Origin: a virus
DNA length: 36,747 nucleotides
IMG/VR virus record: IMGVR_UViG_3300009788_000207
Location: 1-36,747 of that record
Strand: one strand, 5' to 3'
Shown here: positions 16,765 through 25,061 of the stretch, piece after piece
How positions within the stretch are numbered: position 1 is the first letter of the stretch
How the letters are laid out: each line of letters opens with the position of its first letter
The notes under the pieces: model-generated
The model's input: only the letters and a program-made list of their open reading frames with translations
The model's database searches: none
What the model was told of the DNA's origin: nothing
Translations under genes and position numbers: made by a program

Positions 16765-17022
16765 ATGGAACAGAAGCTTAATCCAAAGCTAACAAAGGAA
16801 ATTGATCGCCATCTGATCGATACCGGTTCCCCCACCTTCCATGAGATGAGGCGGTTTATCGAGCATCGTATTGATGTTTTACGCAGGAAAAACGATAATA
16901 TCAAACTGGACTCAGTACAAACTGGTGTGATAAGGGGGGGTATATTAGAGCTAAAAGACCTTTTGAACAGTTGTGATCCAAAACAAATGACGGTTACACC
17001 TACTAAACCCAGAACAGGATAG
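16765..17022 (+). CDS. Hypothetical helical protein, 85 aa
   Basis: ATG at 16765 follows AAGGGGTGG at 5-8 bp spacing; a GTG at 16756 inside that site is unlikely to be the start. The protein (MEQKLNPKLTKEIDRHLIDT onward) is highly charged and helical, with no membrane segment. It ends with tandem stops TAG TAA (17020-17025). It could bind the scaffold or nucleic acid; this is inference from charge only. Confidence 0.6.
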   Translation: MEQKLNPKLTKEIDRHLIDTGSPTFHEMRRFIEHRIDVLRRKNDNIKLDSVQTGVIRGGILELKDLLNSCDPKQMTVTPTKPRTG

Positions 17023-17028
17023 TAAATT

Positions 17029-17262
17029 ATGTATATGAATATGAACATGCCCTATATGTCTGAAGACGATAAAAAGGAGAAAGATAAAAAAATGTCCAAA
17101 AAGGACAAGGCAATGTACGGCGACTACAGCGGGCAGATGATGTCCGAGTATGATGTTGAGGTTTTGGTTGAGGCCGGTGAAATCCGCAAGGACAGAAAAC
17201 GACTAAAAAAAGCTCTGCACTGTGCTAAAATGAAAAAAGAATATCTTGACGCAGTTACATAA
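17029..17262 (+). CDS. Hypothetical Met/Lys-rich protein, 77 aa
   Basis: ATG at 17029 begins an unusual N-terminus, MYMNMNMPYMSEDDKKEKDK, in which every second residue near the start is Met. A strongly basic and acidic helical body follows. Alternative in-frame ATGs at 17035, 17041 and 17047 make the exact start uncertain. The C-terminus (KKALHCAKMKKEYLDAVT) is basic. No family recognised. Proteins of similar composition sit just before scaffolds in related phages. Confidence 0.55.
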   Translation: MYMNMNMPYMSEDDKKEKDKKMSKKDKAMYGDYSGQMMSEYDVEVLVEAGEIRKDRKRLKKALHCAKMKKEYLDAVT

Positions 17263-17285
17263 AGACCAAGCATAAGGGGAAGACC

Positions 17286-18365
17286 ATGGCAAAAGCAAAA
17301 GAACAGCAAGAATTAAACGCAGATCAGCTTGATGACATTATCGAAGGTGAGGGAGATATCATCGAAGATGATGAGGCTGAAGCTGCTTTTGCCGAGGCGT
17401 TTGAGGATGAAACCACTCCTTTGGGCGAAGAGGATAAAGACCTTGAAGCTTCTGGTGGCGAGGAAGAAGAGCTTGGGGATGCGGACAAAGTGGGGTCGGA
17501 TAAAAAAGAGGACTCTCCTGACGACGATGATGAGGTGGTCGACAAGGATAAAGAGAAACCTAGCGACGACAAGGATAAAGACAAAAACAAGGATGAAGAC
17601 GCTGACTATAAAACACAGCTGCGAAAAGCAAACTCCAAGTATGGTGAGTTGAATTCCAAGTACCTTACTCTAAAAAAGACCAGCGAAGAGCGATTTGAAA
17701 AGCTGGAAGCAAAACTTAAAGCTCCTGAGAAACCCACTCCAGAGCAAGTTGAAGAGGCGCGGAAATCCACAGAGAAGCTTGACGCATTAAAGGCAGAATT
17801 CCCAGAGTGGGGTGGTGCTTTTGACGAGCAGAATCAAAACTTCCAGCAGCAAATAAAGGATCTGAGGGAAGAGGTATTAGCCAAGGTTCCAGCCAATTCT
17901 GATAAAGCCTCGGACGGAACTGAAGAGGTTGATGAAAAAATAGCCATAGGTGTGCTTGACATTGCCCACAAAGGGTGGAAAAATACGATTAATACGCAGG
18001 ACTTTCAAGACTTTGCGTTTCAAGATGGGCCAACGACAGCCGAACGCGCTGTTTATTTTCATTTGGTCAGATCGGAAGATCCAGAATCCAGCGAGATGTT
18101 TGCAGGGTTTTTGGAAAAATACCCCGATTGGGGTGAAAAATATGGTACACTTTTGGGTAGTAGCAAGGCATCTGATGTTGGGGAATTGCTTGACCAGTTT
18201 GAGGAAGCTCGAACCGCTCAGTACAACGAAGATCAGCTTGCAGCCCACAGACGGAGTAATCTAGAGAAAGGCACTGCCGCAACCAAGGGTTCCAGCAGGG
18301 TAACTAGAACAGCTCCAGCGACAGCAGAAGAAGGATTCGCCGCAGGTTTTGGCGACGAAGCGTAA
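17286..18365 (+). CDS. Scaffold-like capsid assembly protein, 359 aa
   Basis: ATG at 17286 with AAGGGGAAG upstream. Residues about 10-100 are extremely acidic (DDIIEGEGDIIEDDEAEAAF and DSPDDDDEVVDKDKEKP), followed by a Lys/Glu coiled-coil region to about 210. A C-terminal domain (NTQDFQDFAFQDGPTTAERA onward) and a disordered tail ending GFAAGFGDEA complete it. An acidic helical protein directly before the major capsid gene is the standard location and composition of a podoviral scaffolding protein. It would guide procapsid assembly and then exit. No protease signature is seen. Confidence 0.8.
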   Translation: MAKAKEQQELNADQLDDIIEGEGDIIEDDEAEAAFAEAFEDETTPLGEEDKDLEASGGEEEELGDADKVGSDKKEDSPDDDDEVVDKDKEKPSDDKDKDKNKDEDADYKTQLRKANSKYGELNSKYLTLKKTSEERFEKLEAKLKAPEKPTPEQVEEARKSTEKLDALKAEFPEWGGAFDEQNQNFQQQIKDLREEVLAKVPANSDKASDGTEEVDEKIAIGVLDIAHKGWKNTINTQDFQDFAFQDGPTTAERAVYFHLVRSEDPESSEMFAGFLEKYPDWGEKYGTLLGSSKASDVGELLDQFEEARTAQYNEDQLAAHRRSNLEKGTAATKGSSRVTRTAPATAEEGFAAGFGDEA

Positions 18366-18434
18366 TATCATCGGCGCGCAAGCCCCGAAAAAATAACAGC
18401 AAACGACTCCAAACGTCCTTTGTTAAAACGGTTT

Positions 18435-18450
18435 CTCCCAATAGGGGGAG
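18435..18450 (+). promoter_or_regulatory. GC-rich hairpin in the leader of the capsid gene
   Basis: CTCCC at 18435-18439 pairs with GGGAG at 18446-18450 around a six-base loop and is followed by GTTTTAATTA. It resembles a weak rho-independent terminator but sits 30 bp before the capsid start, inside a 115-bp leader (18366-18480). It may reduce readthrough from the scaffold gene or stabilise capsid mRNA. No convincing promoter is visible in the leader. Confidence 0.4.
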
Positions 18451-18480
18451 GTTTTAATTATGGATAATTGGAGTTAAATC

Positions 18481-19521
18481 ATGTCCATTCAAAATTTCGG
18501 CACAGAGGCCGCCCGAATTGGTAAGCTTAAAGGTGAGATCCTTAAGCATGCCATTCCTCGTGAAGTATTGGGCATTACTGGCGACCAGCACAAGATGGGT
18601 AAGAACCAGTCGGATACGGTTATTTACCGGCGCTGGCTTCCCTTTGGTGGTGCCACAACCAATGCCACAACTATTAACCAATGGGTAGTGGACCCCAATG
18701 CACACCTGACTTCAGAGGGTGTAACCCCTGAAGCGGATACCATTGCACCACAGGATATTACCGTTAAGCTTCGCCAGTACTCTTGCTTGTATCAGTATTC
18801 AGACAAGACTGCCGATCTTTACGAAGATAACATTCCTGCGGCCATGAAGAAGCAGACTGGCGAGCGCATGGGCTTGGTTCGTGAACTGATTCGCTACGGC
18901 GCACTAAAAGGTGGAACTAACAAGTTCTACGCTGGTGGTACAACTCGACTGACTGTTGACGAGACTATTGGTATTCCTTTGCTGCGGGCCATTACTCGTA
19001 GTATCAGCGGCAATCGTGGCAACATGATTACCCAGATTCTGGCACCTTCTCGCAACTATAACACCGCACCAGTGGAAGCTGGTTATCTGGTCTTCTTTCA
19101 TACTGATGTGGAAAATGATATTCGGGAGCTTCCTGGGTTCAAAGAAACATCCGAGTATGGCCAGCGTAAAGTCATGCATCCTCTGGAGCTTGGTTCTACC
19201 GACCGATATCGCTTTATTATTTCACCTGAATTGGGTCCAATCATAGACTCCGGCGCATCCGTAACAGGAACCGGCTTGGTATCTACTGGTAGTTCCCTGG
19301 TGGATGTCTATCCTGTTGTTGTCGTAGCGGAAGACGCCTGGGGTGATGTTGCTCTGCGTGGTATGTAGTCTTTTGATACCACTCACATTCCGCACACCGC
19401 GAAAGACAAGAGCGATCCCATGGGCCAACGTGGTTATATTGGCGCTAAATTCTGGTCTGCTTCCTTCATTCAGAACGATGGGTGGATGGCAGTGCTGGAA
19501 TGTGGCGTAACAGCCCTGTAA
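18481..19521 (+). CDS. Major capsid protein, N4-gp56-like, interrupted by an in-frame amber codon
   Basis: ATG at 18481 has GGAG at 18470-18473. The frame runs 295 codons to TAG (19366-19368), then continues without another stop for 50 codons to TAA at 19519-19521. Before the TAG the protein has the N4-gp56 major capsid pattern, with DAWGDVALRGM at the break. After it come SDPMGQRGYIGAKFWSASFI and NDGWMAVLECG, the usual end of this family, in which the conserved part is SDP.GQRG..G.K and ND.W. The full 346-codon length suits the family. The TAG therefore truncates an essential capsid domain unless it is read through or suppressed; it lies one change from CAG (Gln) or AAG (Lys). A 73-bp internal segment is duplicated near 2.7 kb. 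Confidence 0.9.
18748..18820 (+). repeat. Major capsid gene segment duplicated upstream (copy 2)
   Basis: This part of the capsid gene, from about codon 90 to codon 113, aligns with 2668-2740 in the Tat-leader chimera. The encoded segment includes QDITVKLRQYSCLYQYSDKT, with five substitutions over about 27 residues counted by eye. Confidence 0.85.
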
Positions 19522-19527
19522 ATAGTT

Positions 19528-19548
19528 AAGGCTCTTCGGAGCCTTTTG
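19528..19548 (+). terminator. Rho-independent terminator after the capsid gene
   Basis: AAGGCTC (19528-19534), a TTCG loop, then GAGCCTT (19539-19545) running into TTGT. The seven-bp stem with a UUCG tetraloop and short T run is a standard terminator or mRNA 3'-end stabiliser. It lies after the TAA at 19521, not after the amber codon, which supports 19521 as the real gene end. Confidence 0.8.
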
Positions 19549-19574
19549 TAAGGAAATTTAAGAGAGGCACAATC

Positions 19575-20051
19575 ATGCAAACTACTTACCCAGGAATGAC
19601 TCAGTGCGTTAGCAAGGCTGGTCTAGCTGCTGGTACTACTACAACGTATACCACCGCTGCTGCCGCATCTGGTTTTATTAATAGCATTTACGCTACAGCT
19701 CTTGCTGCACAGACCAACACCGCTACTCCAACCACTGATGCTGATGGCGCTGCCTTCACCGCACTGGCGGCTAGTGAAGCTTGTGTGTTTGTCGTCGGTA
19801 TTATCGCGGCTGGGACTATTGCGGTTTCACAAGGTCCGGTCGTGGCTATGGATGCTGACACCAATGAACCACTGTTCAGTCTGGAATTCCCTGACATTAA
19901 TGATACCTTCTTGCCTTTTGGCTATGTTGTTATCAAAAATGGCAGTACCGGATCTGCATGGACATTTGGTGCATCAAACTGGGACGCAACCGGTGTCGTT
20001 GATACCTTTGCAGATATTGCGTTCTTACCAGACCGTCCGGTTAGTTCATAA
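19575..20051 (+). CDS. Virion structural protein, possible capsid decoration, 158 aa
   Basis: ATG at 19575 with AAGAGAGG upstream. The product (MQTTYPGMTQCVSKAGLAAG onward) is rich in Ala and Thr, beta-rich and low in charge, and ends with DTFADIAFLPDRPVSS. The position directly after the capsid terminator and before other abundant-type structural genes fits a decoration or head-stabilising protein. It is not a known enzyme. The gene is flanked by two hairpins, so its mRNA could be separately stabilised. The assignment is inference from context. Confidence 0.65.
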   Translation: MQTTYPGMTQCVSKAGLAAGTTTTYTTAAAASGFINSIYATALAAQTNTATPTTDADGAAFTALAASEACVFVVGIIAAGTIAVSQGPVVAMDADTNEPLFSLEFPDINDTFLPFGYVVIKNGSTGSAWTFGASNWDATGVVDTFADIAFLPDRPVSS

Positions 20052-20061
20052 ACTTCGATCT

Positions 20062-20077
20062 CCCCACTTCGGCGGGG
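20062..20077 (+). terminator. Hairpin with UUCG loop, terminator-like
   Basis: CCCC at 20062-20065 pairs with GGGG at 20074-20077, with an A-C mismatch, one further C-G pair and a TTCG loop inside. The downstream bases AATACGCTTTTATT are only moderately T-rich. It follows the stop at 20051 by 10 bp and lies 28 bp before the next start. Confidence 0.55.
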
Positions 20078-20105
20078 AATACGCTTTTATTAAAGAGGAT
20101 ATGTT

Positions 20106-20672
20106 ATGGAAACTCATAACAAGAGAGACATATTATCCATCACCGATTATCTCCGGATGGCCAAAAACTCCAAGATTAAAGTGGTGAATGCTGATGGATC
20201 AACTTCAACGATCAGCTTAGTTGAGCTTGCTATTTTAGATGGTCTTACTGCATCAACTGCGGAGATCAACGCCAACTGCGATGTTTTGGAAGAGGTGGTT
20301 ACTGCAACTAACGTAATTACTGCCGCTGAAACGGGAACACACTTTTTCCTGAATACAGCAACTGCTTTCGTTAGCACCTTACCTGAAGTAGCGTCTGGTC
20401 TGGAATTCTGGTTCCATATCGGACCCACAGTGCCAACAACAACCCATACAGTTGTAACCGAAGGTAGTGACAATGTTATTGTAGGTAACATCTGTTCTCC
20501 TGAAGATGCTGCCGGATCTGTTGCTGTTGTTCAAGACGCAGACACTATCAGCTTTGTGGCCAACTTGGCGCTCCATGGAGATTTTGCTCACCTATACTGC
20601 GATGGCACCAACTGGTATCTTGATGGTATGTGTGCAGTGCAAGATGGTATGACTACAACTCAGGCAACTTAA
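20106..20672 (+). CDS. Virion structural protein with a LDGLTAST-type motif, 188 aa
   Basis: ATG at 20106 with AGAGGAT upstream. It contains AILDGLTASTAEINANCDVL, a short motif recurring in phage head and tail structural proteins. A beta-rich domain follows, with LEFWFHIGPTVPTTTHTVVT and LHGDFAHLYCDGTNWYLDGM. The protein is weakly charged with no membrane segment. It probably decorates the head or contributes to tail fibres. The location between two terminator-like hairpins suggests a separately controlled transcript level. Confidence 0.65.
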   Translation: METHNKRDILSITDYLRMAKNSKIKVVNADGSTSTISLVELAILDGLTASTAEINANCDVLEEVVTATNVITAAETGTHFFLNTATAFVSTLPEVASGLEFWFHIGPTVPTTTHTVVTEGSDNVIVGNICSPEDAAGSVAVVQDADTISFVANLALHGDFAHLYCDGTNWYLDGMCAVQDGMTTTQAT

Positions 20673-20688
20673 TCGCAAGCCGCCGCTA

Positions 20689-20710
20689 GCCGCCTTCGGG
20701 CGGCATTTTA
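20689..20710 (+). terminator. Rho-independent terminator
   Basis: GCCGCC (20689-20694), TTCG loop, GGCGGC (20699-20704), then ATTTTA. It has a perfect six-bp GC stem with a UUCG tetraloop, lies 16 bp after the TAA at 20672, and is followed by the ribosome site of the next gene. Confidence 0.8.
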
Positions 20711-20725
20711 TCCAAGGGGAAACCT

Positions 20726-21427
20726 ATGACAGAAGCAAAAGCAAAACCTAAAGCAAAGGCTAAAGGCGCACCAAAATCATTATCTCTTAAAAAGCTGGAT
20801 ACTAAGCTAGAGAGCGCTCTTGACAGTACCGAGAATGCCCTTGAAGAGCTGGAGCAAAAAATAGTTTCGTTGTCAGAGGCCGCTGCAGAGCAGGCTAAAT
20901 CCAACAATGCTATTTTAGAGTTCATGAAAACTCAATCGGCTCGTGCGATTGATAATCCAGTGGCCCCAAACAGACACATGGTTGAGGTTAATGATGGAGA
21001 TCAAGAGTTAGGTGAATATGCTGATGCCGGAGAATCACAAATCATTCTCGGCACATTTGATATTAACTCTCCGCAGTTTCAGGACAAGGCAGGAATTCTC
21101 GCCTTTATGAATGAGGATGTTATTGTTCGCATCCAAGAGTCCATGACAGATCAGGAAGTTAGTTCCTTTATGGTTTCTGTTAATGGTATTCAGGAGATAT
21201 TCCGCTTTGGGCAGACCAAAACAGTAAAGCGTTATATTGTTGAAGGCTTGGCTCGTGCGAAACCTTTGCACTATACCGAGGAAAAAATACAGGTTAAAAC
21301 CGTGAATGGTTATGTGGATCAAATCATTAATCCTGCCACTCCTGGGATGAGATATCCATTTACCGTTATCCACGATCCCAACCCTATTGGCTTATCATGG
21401 CTGCAAGTAGTGCTTAGACAGTCGTAA
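20726..21427 (+). CDS. Structural/assembly protein with basic N-terminus and coiled coil, 233 aa
   Basis: ATG at 20726 after CAAGGGGAAACCT. Residues 1-25 are Lys/Ala-rich (MTEAKAKPKAKAKGAPKSLS), and residues 26-75 form a probable coiled coil (LDTKLESALDSTENALEELE). The remainder is an alpha/beta domain ending PNPIGLSWLQVVLRQS. The basic start could bind DNA or the acidic inner capsid. It lies between capsid-type and neck genes, so a head-completion or neck role is likely. No family can be named. Confidence 0.6.
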   Translation: MTEAKAKPKAKAKGAPKSLSLKKLDTKLESALDSTENALEELEQKIVSLSEAAAEQAKSNNAILEFMKTQSARAIDNPVAPNRHMVEVNDGDQELGEYADAGESQIILGTFDINSPQFQDKAGILAFMNEDVIVRIQESMTDQEVSSFMVSVNGIQEIFRFGQTKTVKRYIVEGLARAKPLHYTEEKIQVKTVNGYVDQIINPATPGMRYPFTVIHDPNPIGLSWLQVVLRQS

Positions 21428-21435
21428 ACTAACAA

Positions 21436-21475
21436 GGCTTTTGTGCTCTTAAGCCAAGAGCTAACGGGCACAAAA
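21436..21475 (+). promoter_or_regulatory. Competing inverted repeats in the leader of the adaptor gene
   Basis: The 49-bp gap before the adaptor holds three helices that cannot all form together: GGCTT (21436-21440) with AAGCC (21451-21455); GCTCTT (21445-21450) with AAGAGC (21456-21461); and TTTTGTGC (21439-21446) with GCACAAAA (21468-21475). The last one ends two bases before the ATG and would cover the weak ribosome site. This suggests structure-dependent translation, or a terminator on either strand. Confidence 0.45.
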
Positions 21476-21476
21476 T

Positions 21477-22187
21477 ATGTCTAACTTCCTAGAACTTTGC
21501 CAGAGAACAGCGCGAGAAGCTGGGATTGCTGGCATTGGTCCTTCTACTACCCTTGGTCAAACTGGTGAACTCGCCAACGTCGTTCGGTGGGTCCAGAGTG
21601 CTTACAGGGAGATTCAAAACAGGCATGGGGGCCACTGGCGTTTCCTTCGCCATGGATTTACTCTTGACACGGTTGCTGACACTGATACCTATGCCTTCAC
21701 TGCCGCTACAGACTCGACAACCGCTTCCGCCATTACACGCTTTTCATCATGGCGCTTTCAAGACAGGATTAAACCGCCAACCATCTTTCTGACCTCTGCA
21801 GGTTCCGGCACACAGACATGGATGATATTTGCCAAATGGGAGCCGTTTGGGCAGATCTACCAATTCAGCAATCAAATACCAGCCTATCCCGCGCACATCA
21901 CTATTAAGTTCACCGATGAAATTGTACTGGGTCCAATCCCTAACGACATTTATACGGTTACCGGAGAGTACTGGAGATCCGCACAAGAGCTGGCCGCTGA
22001 TGACGAAGTTCCTGAGATGCCAATACAGTTCCATGATCTTATCGTTTGGTATGCTATTGAGCATTATGGTTATAATGAGGCCGCAGCAGAATCCTTGGCT
22101 CATGCTGAAGTAATGCAGAGAAAATATATGCGACAGCTTGAGGCCAATCAGATTGAGCGATTCGGCAGGGCAAGGCCGTTAGCGTGA
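21477..22187 (+). CDS. Head-to-tail adaptor (SU10 adaptor / tail tubular A type), 236 aa
   Basis: ATG at 21477. The N-terminus MSNFLELCQRTAREAGIAGI with GPSTTLGQTGELANVVRWVQ matches the adaptor family of SU10-like and related podoviruses, in which (F)LELC.R...E.GI.G.GP...GQTGE...V.WV..A is followed by W.FL. The rest has a beta region and C-terminal helices (FHDLIVWYAIEHYGYNEAAA). Twelve copies bind the portal and receive the nozzle. The order adaptor then nozzle supports the call. Its stop overlaps the next GTG. Confidence 0.85.
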   Translation: MSNFLELCQRTAREAGIAGIGPSTTLGQTGELANVVRWVQSAYREIQNRHGGHWRFLRHGFTLDTVADTDTYAFTAATDSTTASAITRFSSWRFQDRIKPPTIFLTSAGSGTQTWMIFAKWEPFGQIYQFSNQIPAYPAHITIKFTDEIVLGPIPNDIYTVTGEYWRSAQELAADDEVPEMPIQFHDLIVWYAIEHYGYNEAAAESLAHAEVMQRKYMRQLEANQIERFGRARPLA

Positions 22188-24277
22188 GCATGTTTGGTGG
22201 TAGAAAAACAAAATTTAAATTACCTGTTCTAAGGACTGGGTTTATCCCTTTTGCTGGAGGTCTGGATACTGAGACTACCCGATGGAAGGTTCCGCCAGGA
22301 AGAGTTATTTCGTCCCAGAATTACAAGATAGGCATCAATAATGGTTATGGTGATATTACTGGATACGAGCGTTCTGATGGCCAGCCAAAACCTTCTGCCG
22401 GAATATACTCCATACTGAACGTTACCATTACTGGTGAGTTCTCTGTAGATGACACAATCACGCAGTTGGTATCAGGTGCAACAGGTGTTGTCCTTGCCGT
22501 AGTTACGACTGGCACTCCTGATTACTTGGTAATCACAAAAGTCACTGGAACGTTTAATGATTCCGACGATCTGCAGGTAGCAGCGGCCACTGAGGGAAGT
22601 GCGCTGTCTGTTGCTATTCCTGGGGGTGGGAACACCGCAGAGCTGGATGCTATTTATACCAATCTGGCCGCTGACGAATATCGCAGTGATATCGCTGCAG
22701 TGCCAGGGTCCGGTGATGTTTATGGAATCCACAGGCTTAATGACATTGATTATGCCTTTCGGCCAAATGCTGGCAATACGGAAACCGATATTTACAAGTC
22801 ATCTGCAAGTGGTTGGGTTCAAGTTGCTTTAAATTCCGTTGTTTCTTTCACGACAGGTAGCGATGCCGGTGGTGATCCTGCTGATAATGAAGTGCTTACA
22901 GTGGGGGCCAATACCGCAACAGTGCTTCGATTTGTGACCGAGAGCGGGACATGGCTTGGGGGTGATGCCGCAGGGCGCATGGTTATTACTGCCGGATCTC
23001 CAGCGTCCATTGCCGCTGCTGCAGGTACATTGTCTGGTGGTGGAACCTGTACGGTGAGTGTGGCAGAGGCCGCGATCACTTTATCCCCTGGTGGCCGGTA
23101 TGAGTTTGATATCGAACAGTTTGGGGGTGAAGCCGGAGCAAAGCGCATTTATGGCTGTGATGGAGTGAATAACGGATTCGAGTTTGACGGAACGGTTTAT
23201 GTCCCTATTGTTACTGGGATGACTACAGATACACCTACTCACGTAGTAGTTCATAAAAACCATTTGTTCTTTTCATTCGAGGGATCGGCGCAACACTCGG
23301 GGATTAATACACCTTATATCTGGAGTCCAATTTTTGGTGCCGCAGAACTGGCCACTGGTGATACGATCACTGGATTTATGTCAGAGCCTGGGCGGGAAGA
23401 TGTCGGGGCACTGGGTATTTACAACCGGAACACAACACATATTCTGTACGGGACCAGCTCTTCTGATTGGAATTTGGTCCGGTATCGCGACGAGGTAGGT
23501 GCTTTTGAGCATACTATCCAGCAGATCGGGCAGACCATGTTTCAGGATGATCGTGGGATTACCAACTTTCACACAGTTCAGGCGTATGGTAACTTTCAAC
23601 ATGCTACTATGACTCGGGACATACAGAGTGATTTTGATGGCAAAAAGACACTGGCCACCGCCTCATGTGTTTCTCGGGATAAAAACCAGTACAGGGTTTT
23701 CTATACCGACAAATCAGCTTATTACATCACTATGGATGGTCGAAAAATCAAAGGGATAATGCCGATAGCTCTCGGGCATCAGGTGACATCCATTTACTCT
23801 TTGGAAGCGAACGATGGAAGCGAAGTTATTAAATTTGGTTGTGATGATGGATTTGTGTATGAGATGGAGAAAGGCACCTCGTTTGATGGCGATGCTTATG
23901 AGGGATTTATGTTCCTGCACTACGTTTTCTTCACCGCTATACGCTGGATTAAGAAGTTCAAGGGCATTGTCTTTGAGGTTGAGGGCAATGGGTACGCTGA
24001 ATTTGATTTCGGCTATGACCTTGGATATGGCTCCAGTGACATCCCGCAGCCAGGGAGCACAACAAATGCTGTGGAATTCTCTGATTCCCGATGGGACATT
24101 TCCACCTGGGATGCGTTTATTTGGGACGGACAGACATTGGCCCCTAAGACCAACAAGCTCAACGGAAGTGCAGAGAATATTGCGCTGGTTATTACACGAA
24201 ACTCGGATTATTTTGTACCTATAAAAATCTCGGGCGCAATGATAAGATATACACTAAGGCGATTGCTAAGAGAGTAG
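22184..24277 (+). CDS. Tail nozzle protein (tail tubular B-like), 697 aa
   Basis: GTG at 22184 overlaps the adaptor stop (GTGA); ATG at 22190 is an alternative two residues in. The N-terminal region has FIPFAGGLDTETTRWKVPPG and NYKIGINNGYGDITGYER, the usual opening of phage nozzle-type proteins, in which a GG(L/I)D and P(P/A)G motif precedes N.E...G.Y....GYER. The remainder is beta-rich with a propeller-like set of strands (KRIYGCDGVNNGFEFDGTVY and later DDRGITNFHTVQAYGNFQHA). It would form the conical tail end that opens on infection. The gene ends in TAG. Confidence 0.8.
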   Translation: MSMFGGRKTKFKLPVLRTGFIPFAGGLDTETTRWKVPPGRVISSQNYKIGINNGYGDITGYERSDGQPKPSAGIYSILNVTITGEFSVDDTITQLVSGATGVVLAVVTTGTPDYLVITKVTGTFNDSDDLQVAAATEGSALSVAIPGGGNTAELDAIYTNLAADEYRSDIAAVPGSGDVYGIHRLNDIDYAFRPNAGNTETDIYKSSASGWVQVALNSVVSFTTGSDAGGDPADNEVLTVGANTATVLRFVTESGTWLGGDAAGRMVITAGSPASIAAAAGTLSGGGTCTVSVAEAAITLSPGGRYEFDIEQFGGEAGAKRIYGCDGVNNGFEFDGTVYVPIVTGMTTDTPTHVVVHKNHLFFSFEGSAQHSGINTPYIWSPIFGAAELATGDTITGFMSEPGREDVGALGIYNRNTTHILYGTSSSDWNLVRYRDEVGAFEHTIQQIGQTMFQDDRGITNFHTVQAYGNFQHATMTRDIQSDFDGKKTLATASCVSRDKNQYRVFYTDKSAYYITMDGRKIKGIMPIALGHQVTSIYSLEANDGSEVIKFGCDDGFVYEMEKGTSFDGDAYEGFMFLHYVFFTAIRWIKKFKGIVFEVEGNGYAEFDFGYDLGYGSSDIPQPGSTTNAVEFSDSRWDISTWDAFIWDGQTLAPKTNKLNGSAENIALVITRNSDYFVPIKISGAMIRYTLRRLLRE

Positions 24278-24305
24278 AGTATAATGCTTAAAAAGGTATT
24301 GAATA

Positions 24306-25061
24306 GTGAGTGATTATTATACATTAACCAATCTACCGGCAACGCTTACCAAGGCGTCTTCGCAGACGATTCGCGATCAGTTTGTATTGACCGATCTGGG
24401 CTTTAACAAATGTGTAACACTAACCGGCAATGGTGATAAAATTGTTTTCGTCAACACTGCCGGAACAGCGCAAGTAGCCAAAACTGCTGCACAGGCGAGA
24501 ACCCTGCTTGGTCTTGAGATAGGCACAGATATTCAGGCGTTTGATGCTGGTTTATTGTCTATAGCGGCCCTGACCACTCTCGCTGATAGAATGATTTACA
24601 CCACCGCACTGGACACCTATGCGGTTGCAACCTTGACTGCAGTAGCCAGAACATTGCTTGCTGCGGCGACAGTGGTGGCACAGAGGAACGCTTTGGGGCT
24701 TGGCACCAGTGACACCCCCTCCTTTGCGGGACTTGTCTTAGGTGGCGTTCCTGTGAGTCTGGTGAGCTATAATTGGGGGGCGGTGATTACCGCCGATCAG
24801 GACTTGGTTCCAGGCGCGGGTCATATGGTTGATACGAGTGGTGGCGATGTCACTTTAAACCTCCCCTCTTCAATGACAGTTGGAGATGTGTTTGCTGTTC
24901 ACCATATTGATGCAACTGACTCGGGTAATACGTGCCGGATTGGCGAAAATGGTAATTCTATTACTTTTAAGGGCGAGGCTGAATCAGCCGATGTTACTTT
25001 GGCGCGAGGTGAAACGCCTCAACTTGTCGCCACCGGAACGAATACAGCGGAGATTGTTTAA
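24306..25061 (+). CDS. Tail fibre-like protein, 251 aa
   Basis: GTG start at 24306, with AAAAAGG upstream as a possible ribosome site. The N-terminal half contains AAQARTLLGLEIGTDIQAFD and ALTTLADRMIYTTALDTYAV, a repeat-like segment typical of phage fibre shafts (for example A.ARTLLGL..GTD.QA(Y/F)DA). The C-terminal half (ITADQDLVPGAGHMVDTSGG onward) is a beta-rich cap domain. It is probably a tail fibre or fibre-adaptor attached near the nozzle. The TAA touches the next ATG. Confidence 0.75.
   Translation: MSDYYTLTNLPATLTKASSQTIRDQFVLTDLGFNKCVTLTGNGDKIVFVNTAGTAQVAKTAAQARTLLGLEIGTDIQAFDAGLLSIAALTTLADRMIYTTALDTYAVATLTAVARTLLAAATVVAQRNALGLGTSDTPSFAGLVLGGVPVSLVSYNWGAVITADQDLVPGAGHMVDTSGGDVTLNLPSSMTVGDVFAVHHIDATDSGNTCRIGENGNSITFKGEAESADVTLARGETPQLVATGTNTAEIV

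Noticed and set aside
17324-17590. Ser-rich minus-strand ORF opposite the scaffold gene
   Set aside because: It is the complement of Glu/Asp codon runs in the acidic scaffold protein, with no ribosome site or domain.
18366-18480. Promoter for the capsid gene
   Set aside because: No paired -35/-10 hexamers could be found in the 115-bp leader; only a hairpin and a ribosome site are seen.
19419-19521. Separate small gene for the capsid tail starting at an internal ATG near 19420
   Set aside because: There is no ribosome site, and the conserved family segment starts upstream of that ATG, in frame with the capsid gene.
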